A stretch of DNA of 64,000 nt from Synaphobranchus kaupii (taxonomy: Eukaryota > Chordata > Actinopteri > Anguilliformes > Synaphobranchidae): contig CM056380.1 of the NCBI GenBank assembly GCA_029718625.1, positions 114,710,746 through 114,774,745 on the forward strand. Reading direction: 5' to 3'. The number at the start of each line of letters is the position of its first letter. Position 1 is the first letter of the stretch. A program made the translations under genes and the position numbers. The notes under the pieces were generated by a model. It ran no database searches and was not told the DNA's origin. It saw only the letters and a list, made by a program, of their open reading frames with translations. Positions 10,891 to 23,000 of the stretch are shown here, in pieces.

Positions 10891-13800
10891 TGTTTGTCTG
10901 TCTGTGTGTGCATGCATTTGCGTGTGTGTGTGTGTGTGTGTCAGGGCTTTCTCCCACTGGTCCTGATGTTTGATATTAAGGACGATATGGAGGTGGAGCC
11001 GCAGTTCTTGACCTCTCTCATGGAGCGACTGGACGTCTTCGTGAGCATCAAGGCCAAGGTCAAACAGCCCAGCAAGGTACAGGCCCTGCCCACTAACAAC
11101 CATGCCCAACCCTAGCCGTCAGCCAGCAAAATCCCCCAGCCAATCACAGGTTATTGTGTAAGCTCCAAGTCACCAGCCTCCCCCAACCGTGTCCCTCCCT
11201 TACACCCACCCCAATCGTAGACACAGGCCACTGTATAAGCGCCTTCCGTCTCACTCTCTTTGATTTATCTAAAGACGCCGGTTATGTCAAGTCCGTTTCC
11301 CTGCCGTTTGTTTGCTCGTAGCTTTTTCCCTTCTTCCTGACCTTCAGCATCGCACCGGCTGAGGACTTTCAGCCCTGGCGCTTCGTAAAGCTGTTGAGTC
11401 AGTGATCTTCTGGCCGGCTCTCCGGGTGCCTGAGCGCCTGCTAATGGGTTGCGCTGTGATTGAGGCGCTAATTAGAGCTAGCGCACAGGGGAGACGCACG
11501 CTCTCTTATGCAGGGAGCTGTGAGATATGTGTTCTCTCCCTGCTCTTCCCTCAGAGGGCATTTTGCCTGCAGTCTCCTCTCTGTAGTTCAAAAACAGAGA
11601 GCAATGAGCAAGGCTCTAGAGGGAGTATGTACAGAACAGATAATGGCTAAAGACAAAGTCAAAGGCTGCGGTTCAATCTTTGCTCTCAACTGTTTGGCTG
11701 TATTCCACTTTAGTTCACGTAATTAGTTTGATTAATGCAATGATTCTATTGAATGTCTTTATTTGATATGTTTGTTTGTGTGTTGTGGGTCTGCCCCACT
11801 GTCTATGTCTTTTCTGTTGATGCTGGTGGCTCCAACTGAAATTCCCTAAAGTGAAAATAAAAGTTATTCTATTCTATTCTATTCTAACTTTAACTAAGAG
11901 CTGAAGTATGCTATATATTTATGTTTTTATTCACAAACAGTTTATTCACAAATACAGTGAATAAACATTAAAATAAACGCTGAAATAGCCAAACTGTGTT
12001 TGTGAATAAAAAAATATATATTCTTTTTTTTTATTTGTTTCTGATTTTTCCCCATTTTCTCCCAATTTAGTAGCCAATTGAACCCCTATTCTAATTCAAT
12101 TCCCCCCGTGTAGCAACCGCTAGAGAATCACCGCTACACAACCCCGTCAGCCGGCGGTAGGACGGGAGGGCGCCACGTCCTCTTCAGGCGCGACTTCTCC
12201 TAGCTCCTGACCGTGATTCCAGCCCGCCCAGGGCCGCTATGCACGCAGCGATTCTCCCAGAGCCCCTCCCCCCACCCGGAAGCAGCCGCCAATTGCTGTT
12301 CCCACAGGGCGCCGGCCATGCTCGGATCTGGCAGGACCGGGGCGCGAACCCCGATCCTCGGAGCACAACCGCACCGACTGAAAGTCAGCGCTTTTACCGC
12401 TGTACTACCGCGACGGCCCTAAAAATATATATTCTATATGATTGAATACAGTCCAGGCTGAGGAATCACTCCATGTGTTGTTCTCACAGACATGTGCAAA
12501 TGCTCGGTTGTTTGCATTTAAAAGTGAAATGTAAATACTATGTGTTGCTATTTGGTAATTTTTTATTTTTCTATTTAGAAGACTAGCATTGGAACAGCTA
12601 TTCATCTAAAAAGTTTTAAATAACAAAGCATGGTATTTACATTCCACATATACAGCTGAACTAGGCACAGGCTGAGAAATTATTCTTCACTGCGCTAAAG
12701 TGATGTTATTATTTATTGGCTTTAAATGTGTATTCCTTTTACAATGCGTCTCATTCTCCCTGCTAATATAATGTTAGTGATGCCCAATCGCTGTGGATTT
12801 TTGCTATTCTCGTAACCCCAGACGGTCAGGAGAGAGCTCAAGGTGCTTATCTTGCTGTCTGGGAACAGCGCTCTAATGACAGAGACATTAGATTCTGCCG
12901 TTTGCAGAAGTGTGACATATCTCATACACGCCTCCTGTCACCCTTCAACCACTTCCCTGTGTCTCAGCTTATGTTTGAAAGCCAGCGTGAATCACCTCCT
13001 TTGAGTTGATGTGACTGACGTTTGCACTTGGAGTTTGTAAATTGTTTTGGAGAAAAGCGTCCTGCCAAAGCGAAAATAAATATGAGTGTGAATGTGTATG
13101 ACTGGGTTAGCGGTAGCCTGCTCTCACGTTCTGTCCCGTTCTCTTTGGGTGAGCCAGACCGTGATCGTGAAGAGCGTGGAGAGGAACGCCATGAGCATGT
13201 ACGAAGCCAGGAAGTTTCTACTGGGCCTGGAGCACTGCGGGGTGCCTGTACCCCAAAACAGTGGCCCTTCCCACCTCGTCTGCACCGTGGGCCTGGACAT
13301 ACTGGCCTCAGCTGGCCTGGGGCTCACCAGTCTCGGTAAGAGGGTACAGCTGGCCTGGGGCTCACCAGTCTCGGTAAGAGGGTACAGCTGGCCTGGGGCT
13401 CACCAGTCTCGGTAAGAGGGTACAGCTGGCCTGGGGCTCACCAGTCTCGGTAAGGGGGTACAGCTGGCCTGGGGCTCACCAGTCTCGGTAAGAGGGTACA
13501 GCTGGCCTGGGGCTCACCAGTCTCGGTAAGAGGGTACAGCTGGCCTGGGGCTCACCAGTCTCGGTAAGGGGGTACAGCTGGCCTGGAGCTCACCAGTCTC
13601 GGTAAGAGGGTACAGCTGGCCTGGGGCTCACCAGTCTCGGTAAGAGGGTACAGCTGGCCTGGGGTTCCCCAGCCTGGATAAGGGGTACAACTACTTGGGG
13701 TTCACCACACAGGATAAGTGGGTAAAGCTGATTGGCGCTCTCTCCCCCGATTCATCTTGGCTGAAATCCTCACCGATTTCTAATAATATTTAATATGTAA

Positions 13801-16563
13801 ACTTTTCATTCAATGCCCTTATGACCTATGATACTAACCATGTTTATGGAGAAACAAGTCATATTTTTTTAGGAACTTGACACATCAGCTCATTCTTGTG
13901 TCCCTGAAGAATACGTGTTATTGCCTGTACATTGAATTAGACATAGAACAGACAAACTGGAAAAAGAATATATTTTGATATAAATGTATGGTGTAATTGA
14001 CATGCCTCTAATCCCACAGTACTTGGCAAAAGTATGCTTTAATTGTTGTATTTATACTACAATGTTAGGTCTGAAACCTGCATGTGAAGTTCATATATAT
14101 ATATTTTTTACATTGTTCTGAAAGGGCAGCCTCTTAACAAGATTATTCTCCAAATGGACCATCCTCACTATTTCATCACAGTATACAATACACGATCTGA
14201 TTGGTGCAGCATGCACGCGCATGCAAATCCACTGTCTTGTAGACAAAATTAATTTTATAGCACTCAACCCCTGGGTCAAATAATTACACAAATCTTTAGA
14301 TGAAAATGAAATTCCTGCAGATTACAGACCGCTTTAAAATATTCAAAACAAAATTAATATTTCATATCATCGTACATTTCGGTAAGTAACATGTTTTTAA
14401 AAAAAATAAATTCTCAGGAATCTGCAGTAGGGTTTTTCAATTTTACCAGCTTCTAGTATTTTAAATTCATATTTTACCCACGTTTTCTCTACCCTTGCAA
14501 TGTCTATAACCTCCTTTGACATAGTAAGCCAATCTAAATAGGCCTAGCGTTCATTTTCGGAGTGAGATGAGTGTTGTTGGATTGGGAAAAATACATTGCT
14601 CATCCAGCATTCAACCTTGAGGATGCTATGATTTTTCCAGTCAGTAGCTTGTTTCCCAAAATATGACATTCACAAGGGTTATTTCTTTCATCAGCCATTG
14701 TTACAAATGTTTTGAACATCAAACATTGGCTTGTGTCATCAATTACCCTGCCTGTGTATATTTGGATAAGCATAGGCATTAAAATGCCGTCCAATTTAAA
14801 ATATGCTTTGTGAAGCTAAATTATCACGGACAGCCATCTGTGATGATAAGCCATGTAAAATATAAATATCTTGTGGAACTTAGATAGCAGAAAATGCTTT
14901 AAAACCGTTACTCCATTTGCACACTGAGATAAGCTTCATCAACATTGTGACAGACAGAGTTCAATCACCTCCTCTTCTTAAATTTGACTTGCAAATCAAT
15001 GCAAATGATTGTTTTTCTCCTTCACAGAATTTGCCAAGTTAATTTTGGTAATCATAAATTCTCCAAACGGCATTTATGAATAAATGAAGAAAAAAACACC
15101 AGATGTTGGTTGAATCCAGACCGAAAATAAAAATATCAGCTCCAAGTGTAAAAATAGTGGTAAATTACATCTGTCAGTGTCATTTATTGAATGTTTGAAC
15201 ACCATCTCAGTGTAACAAAACATTACCGCTCCACTAAATAGAAAAACTCCAGCAAGTCAGTGTGTGCCGCTGGAGAGTCAGTACCACTGCTGCCTCTGTA
15301 TGTAAACATGTACCACAGGCTGAAAGGTGGCAGTAATTTGTCACTGTAATGTGTCATTTTAACAAGAAAATGAACGGCGCAGTTTTATACACTAGGCCTG
15401 TGTGGTTCACAACCCCGGTCCTGGATTACGGCCATGTCAGCTGATTTTCATTCCAAGCGATCACTTGACTAATTGAGGCTTTTGAAAGCAGATTTTAACA
15501 CAGTGCAGATTTAGCTCATTACCATTTTCTCTGTCTTTAAACTGTTCATTTTCCGCAAATGATTTAATTTCAAAGACCAGGTGTCCACACTTTCAGTACT
15601 TAGGACTGCACAGATTTACTGAATTAATGAATTAAAGATGGAACCTCTTCCAAGGTATAATTTTCCACGGCACATTACAAAAATACGAAAGCATTAGCTG
15701 TATGAGAACTAACTGATCAGCCTGCTTGAATGTCTTTTGTCACAAATATCCGTTTGTGACATGATACGGCGTTAAGAGGGTAAACCATCCCTCATTAGAC
15801 ATTAAACATGTCTAATGAAACACTTTATCTACTAAAACAATTAAGTGCTCTTTTTGTTTCAGGAATTATAGTTAATGTTAGAATGAAAACTGGCATACAC
15901 AAGAGTACTGTAAGACCGGTGAGAACCAGTAGACTAGGCCTTAGTCTATATCATTCAATCAAAAGACTGACTAATATATTTTATAATTCAGACAAATGTG
16001 GGTTGCTCAGTTTTATTGCTTTGAAAATTAGCATTGGAGAGTTCGGTCAGTGGTTTATTGTAAATTAAAAGATGGACATACAAACAAGACAAAAACTTTT
16101 CCCTCACCATGCAAAGTAAAGAGAGACAGAGAGAGAGAGTGTTCTGTGTGTTCTGTGTGGGCCTGTGGGGCGTGTAATTCCTTGAGAAATTATGATGAAG
16201 GAAAATGATTCTTTAAAAAAAAAAAACACTGTCACATATATTTATCAGGTTTAAAATGATAGATTGAAATCTTGATTTTATCAGACTAAATGTCAAAATG
16301 TCTTTCTGCTCGGAGGCACATGTGTGATGAATGGATCATTTATCCTTTACAGGCTTCAGACTGATTGATTGTGAAATATTGTGAGACAAGTCTGTGTTGT
16401 GATTAGGCCTTAGTGCTGCTGGTGGGAGTGGCCCCTCTACCTTCCTGAACCACCGCAGTAGCTCTGTGAGCCCCCTACAGCCCCCGATCTCCGGCCCTGC
16501 CACGCCCTGCCCAGCCCTGTGGGCCAGCTCCCTCAGCAACCCGCCCAGCTCTACAGGTGAGAT

Positions 16564-16602
<39 letters not shown>

Positions 16603-16607
16603 TGTAT

Positions 16608-16646
<39 letters not shown>

Positions 16647-16657
16647 TGTATGCACAC

Positions 16658-16708
<51 letters not shown>

Positions 16709-16716
16709 TGTATGCG

Positions 16717-16762
<46 letters not shown>

Positions 16763-16767
16763 TGTAT

Positions 16768-16802
<35 letters not shown>

Positions 16803-16846
16803 TGTATGCACACACACACACACACACACACCTATGTATGCACACA

Positions 16847-16884
<38 letters not shown>

Positions 16885-16889
16885 TGTAT

Positions 16890-16924
<35 letters not shown>

Positions 16925-16967
16925 TGTATGCACACACACACACACACACACACCTATGTATGCACAC

Positions 16968-17006
<39 letters not shown>

Positions 17007-20000
17007 TGTATGCACACACACACACACACACACACACCTATGTATGCACACACACACACACACACACAGACACCCATATATGCACATACACACACAAACA
17101 CACACACACACTCACGCACATATACACACACACACACCTATGTATGCACATATGCACACATGCACACACACACAAACACACACACACACATAGTCACACA
17201 CATGTATGCACATATACAAACACGCACACACACACAGACACACACACACACACACACAGATAAAAGAGTAGGTTTCATATTGTGTCTGTGGTTCCTCTCT
17301 CTCTAAGGCTTGTCATCTCAGCTGATGATGCACCCAGCCACACAGGCCACCCTGAGGACCCTCCTCCTTTCTGGGGCCCAGGGGTACACCCAGAGCACCC
17401 CTTCTCCACCCCCGGGCCTGGCCCCCATCGACACACAGGCCAACAGCATCCCTGAGTGTGGGAAAACAGCTCGCTCTCTCAACGGCCACATCAAAGTATG
17501 CATGCTCTCCAATTCACACCTTACACCATAGCCTGCTGCGTGGAGCACAGTTACGAGATCTCAGTGAATATGTTATTCTTGCATAGCACTTAAATCAGCA
17601 CTCATATTGTGCATTGTGTTTTTTGATAGTGTACTTGGTTAGTCTGTCTAGTCAAGTGTGTAAACAATAGTTATTTTCTTAGCACAATCACTCACTTACT
17701 GAAGTGCTGCTAGCGCTGTTTTTTACTTCTCTTTGCTTTTGAGTCTTTTGCTTGCACTAATCTACTCTCTCCGGAGTATCTGTGGCATTTTTCCGGAGTA
17801 TTTGAGTCATTCTGGAGAAGAGTGTCTGCTAAATAACTGTAACGTAATATAACGTGACCGTCCAATACTGACAGAAATATCATCCCGCCGAGCCTCAATA
17901 AGAGTGCTTAGTCCCCTTTGCTCTAGACCTTGGTCTTTAGCCCAGGAGGCCCATTGCATCTCTTGCATCATGGGTTCAATCCCACAACGGGCTTATCCAT
18001 TGCCTTTAGAAGTGCATGCTATTGTCTGTATCTACAGCAGGTACTTGGGCTGCGTCCGCAATGACTCCCTATACACTTTATAGTGCACTATTTACAGGAT
18101 GACTCCCTATACACTTTATAGTGCACTATTTACAGGATGACTCCCTATACACTTTATAGTGCACTATTTACAGGATGACTCCCTATACACTTTATAGTGC
18201 ACTATTTACAGGATGACTCCCTATACACTTTATAGTGCACTATTTACGGGATGGGCTATTTTGATGGTTTCCAAATTCTCAATTGAGAACGCTGAGATTT
18301 AGGACGTCCTACAAAATGGCTGATTCCCTAAAGAGTGCACTATAAAGCGTATAGGGAGCCATTTTGAACGCAGCTTTAGTTAGAAAAGCGTTGAATTGTT
18401 ACTAAATAAGGTACTGTATTGATGTAAGGCTATGGAATGGATGTCCTTATGTCGTACCGTAGATCTGACGGTGTTGGGTTGCCTGTTGCTTTACAGCACC
18501 CCTGCTCGGTTTACAGCAGATTGTCTTCGACGTCGCTGGCTGACCAGGTCCGAAGCCCCTCCCACAACGACCCGGCACAGGACGCCGGCGGTCATTGTCC
18601 CTCTGAGCCGCTGTCCAGCAAGTCCGGCTCCGACCAAGGTACCGCCGCTTCTCCGAGCAGACGGCCTAACGGCAGCGAGCGCGCTAAACCTGAAACGCTG
18701 CCAGAATATTCACAGGCAATCAGTCTCTTAGTTGATTTCACAGCTTTTCTGCCGCTCTGTGAGCTGATGATTAGCCGTTCTTGGCTAAGTGCCATTAGAC
18801 CCGTGCACCTTAGTCATGTGTACTCTGTTTAAATTGGCTCTGCTCTTGCTAATACTGTAGCACGTGTAGTTTGAAGAGAAATGTATTCAGCGTAGTTGGT
18901 AAATAATTATGAGACCTCGAATTAAATTGTTTTGTATGCACCATCATAGTTGGTGACCTCATTCTCCCAAATTGTAATTATATTTGTTAACTGAAATCCC
19001 AGTTTTTATTTGCAGTGACCTGGGGAATTAAAATGGATACTAAGTGCCATGGAGTCTGTAGATAATCGGATGGTGGGGGAATGATGCAGTGGCCAGATTA
19101 TAGAGGCATCCTAATCTTTTTTCAAAGTGCTGCAGGACCTTTATTGACCTATGTGAGTCAGGAAACCTCATCCAAACTATGGTACCTTTTAGAGCACAAT
19201 GCCCCCATCACTGTGCTGGGGCATTAGATCTTTATTTGATCCAGAGGAAAGACTGCCCTCTACTGGTCACCCCAACATCTCTACCAATAGCAACTTAGTT
19301 TTCCCAAGAGGTCACTATGAACCAAGTCCAGTCCTGCTTAGTTTCAGCAGGATAACATGAGAAGGGTACAAAACAGTACGACTGCATACAGGGCTGTATG
19401 GCTGCTTAGCTTCAGCAGGTTGACATGAGAAGGATACAGGGTGGTTTGGCTACTTAGCTTCAGCAGTTTGACATGAGAAGGATACAGGGTGGTACGGCTG
19501 CTTAGCTTCAGTAGTTTGACATGAGAAGGATACAGGGTGGTACGGCTGCTTAGCTTCAGTAGTTTGACATGAGAAGGATACAGGGTGGTACGGCTGCTTA
19601 GCTTCAGTAGTTTGACATGAGAAGGATACAGGGTGGTACGGCTCCTTAGCTTCAGTAGTTTGACATGAGAAGGATACAGGGTGGTACGGCTGCTTAGCTT
19701 CAGTAGTTTGACATGAGAAGGATACAGGGTGGTACGGCTGCTTAGCTTCAGTAGTTTGACATGAGAAGGATACAGGGTGGTACGGCTGCTTAGCTTCAGC
19801 AGGTTGACATGAGAAGGATACAGGGTGGTACGGCTGCTTAGCTTCAGCAGGTTGACATGAGAAGGATACAGGGTGGTACGGCTGCTTAGCTTCAGTAGTT
19901 TGACATGAGAAGGATACAGGGTGGTACGGCTGCTTAGCTTCAGTAGTTTGACATGAGAAGGATACAGGGTGGTACGGCTGCTTAGCTTCAGCAGTTTGAC

Positions 20001-23000
20001 ATGAGAAGGATACAGGGTGGTACGGCTGCTTAGCTTCAGTAGTTTGACATGAGAAGGATACAGGGTGGTACGGCTGCTTAGCTTCAGTAGTTTGACATGA
20101 GAAGGATACAGGGTGGTACGGCTGCTTAGCTTCAGCAGGTTGACATGAGAAGGATACAGGGTGGTACGGCTGCTTAGCTTCAGCAGGTTGACATGAGAAG
20201 GATACAGGGTGGTACGGCTGCTTAGCTTCAGTAGTTTGACATGAGAAGGATACAGGGTGGTATGGCTGCTTAGCTTCAGTAGTTTGACATGAGAAGGATA
20301 CAGGGTGGTACGGCTGCTTAGCTTCAGTAGTTTGACATGAGAAGGATACAGGGTGGTACGGCTGCTTAGCTTCAGCAGTTTGGCATGAGAAGGGAAAATA
20401 TGTGTCTGTCTGAGTTTGGCTATTTGTGCCCCAGAGCGATAGAGCACCTTGCCATTGCGTTTCAGGCTCAGACACGTTTGTAGAAGTGGGGATGCCAAGG
20501 AGCCCATCGCACTCGGCCAACAGCAGTGAGCTGAAGCAGATGCTGGCTTCCTGTAAGACCTCGGGCGGGAGTCACACTGTGGAGCTCCGACAGGGACCTC
20601 ACAACCCCCACCTGCAGTACGTATTCACACACCTTCACCTGCAGTACCTATTCACACACACACCTCCACCTGCAGTACGTATTCACACACCTCCACCTGC
20701 AGTACCTATTCACACACACACCTCCACCTGCAGTACGTATTCACATACCTCCATCTGCAGTACCTATTCACACACACACCTCCACCTGCAGTACGTATTC
20801 ACACACCTCCACCTGCAGTACGTATTCACACACACACCTCCACCTGCAGTACGTATTCACATACCTCCATCTGCAGTACCTATTCACACACACACCTCCA
20901 CCTGCAGTACGTATTCACACACCTCCACCTGCAGTACGTATTCACACACCTCCACCTGCAGTACGTATTCACACACCCCCACCTGCAGTACGTATTCACA
21001 CACCTCCACCTGCAGTACGTATTCACACACCTCCACCTGCAGTACGTATTCACACACCTCCACCTGCAGTACCTATTCACACACCTCCACCTGCAGTACG
21101 TATTCACACACCTCCACCTGCAGTACGTATTCACACACCTCCACCTGCAGTACGTATTCACACACCCCCACCTGCAGTACCTATTCACACACACCTCCAC
21201 CTGCAGTACGTATTCACACACCTCCACCTGCAGTACGTATTCACACACCTCCACCTGCAGTACGTATTCACACACCTCCACCTGCAGTACGTGTTCACAC
21301 ACCCCCACCTGCAGTACGTATTCACACACCTCCACCTGCAGTACGTATTCACACACCTCCACCTGCAGTACGTATTCACACACCTCCACCTGCAGTACCT
21401 ATTCACACACCTCCACCTGCAGTACGTATTCACACACCTCCACCTGCAGTACGTATTCACACACCCCCACCTGCAGTACCTATTCACACACACCTCCACC
21501 TGCAGTACGTATTCACACATCTCCACCTGCAGTACGTATTCACACACACCTCCACCTGCAGTACCTATTCACACACACCTCCACCTGCAGTACGTATTCA
21601 CACACCTCCACCTGCAGTACCTATTCACACACCTCCACCTGCAGTACGTATTCACACACCTCCACCTGCAGTACGTATTCACACACACCTCCACCTGCAG
21701 TACGTATTCACACACCTCCACCTGCAGTACCTATTCACACACACCTCCACCTGCAGTACGTATTCACACACCTCCACCTGCAGTACGTATTCACACACAC
21801 CTCCACCTGCAGTACGTATTCACACACACCTCCACCTGCAGTACGCATTCACACACCTCCACCTGCAGTACCTATTCACACACACCTCCACCTGCAGTAC
21901 GTATTCACACACCTTCACCTGCAGTATCTATTCACACACACCTCCACCTGCAGTACGTATTCACACACCTTCACCTGCAGTACGTATTCACACACCTCCA
22001 TCTGCAGTACCTATTCACACACCTTCACCTGCAGTACGTATTCACACACACCTCCACCTGCAGTACCTATTCACACACACCTCCACCTGCAGTACGTATT
22101 CACACATCTCCACCTGCAGTACGTATTCACACACACCTCCACCTGCAGTACCTATTCACACACACCTCCACCTGCAGTACGTATTCACACACCTCCACCT
22201 GCAGTACCTATTCACACACCTCCACCTGCAGTACGTATTCACACACCTTCACCTGCAGTACGTATTCACACACCTCCATCTGCAGTACCTATTCACACAC
22301 ACCTCCACCTGCAGTGCGTATTCACACACCTCCACCTGCAGTACGTATTCACACACCTCCACCTGCAGTACCTATTCACACACCTCCACCTGCAGTACGT
22401 ATTCACACACCTCCACCTGCAGTACGTATTCACACACCCCCACCTGCAGTACCTATTCACACACACCTCCACCTGCAGTACGTATTCACACACCTCCACC
22501 TGCAGTACGTATTCACACACACCTCCACCTGCAGTACGTATTCACACACCTCCACCTGCAGTACCTATTCACACACACCTCCACCTGCAGTACGTATTCA
22601 CACACCTCCACCTGCAGTACGTATTCACACACACCTCCACCTGCAGTACGTATTCACACACACCTCCACCTGCAGTACGTATTCACACACCTCCACCTGC
22701 AGTACCTATTCACACACACCTCCACCTGCAGTACGTATTCACACACCTTCACCTGCAGTATCTATTCACACACACCTCCACCTGCAGTACGTATTCACAC
22801 ACCTTCACCTGCAGTACGTATTCACACACCTCCATCTGCAGTACCTATTCACACACCTTCACCTGCAGTACGTATTCACACACACCTCCACCTGCAGTAC
22901 CTATTCACACACACCTCCACCTGCAGTACGTATTCACACACCTCCACCTGCAGTACCTATTCACACACCTCCACCTGCAGTACGTATTCACACACCTTCA

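Larger units (their letters stand above)
11077..13157. other. BICC1 intron with LINE tail and SINE
   Basis: Holds a probable LINE 3' tail with (ATTCT)n at about 11790-11885 and a SINE at 12030-12425, listed separately. Short ORFs at 11402-11726 and 12722-12925 show no recognisable domain. I see no additional exon. Confidence 0.6.

Noticed and set aside
12332..12420. Minus-strand tRNA gene
   Set aside because: A and B boxes are present, but no complete cloverleaf is visible and a long SINE body follows.
16466..17306. His/Thr-rich ORFs on + and Cys/Val-rich ORFs on -
   Set aside because: By-products of (CA)n. Only the first 91 nt of the + frame overlap exon e.
18516..18638. Alternative exon g acceptor at 18516
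   Set aside because: Would give a frame mismatch with exon h and loses the residues that align with human BICC1.
19344..20520. Minus-strand ORFs of 387 and 356 codons
   Set aside because: The 48-bp repeat is a multiple of 3, so frames stay open by arithmetic; no start context, domain or splice support.
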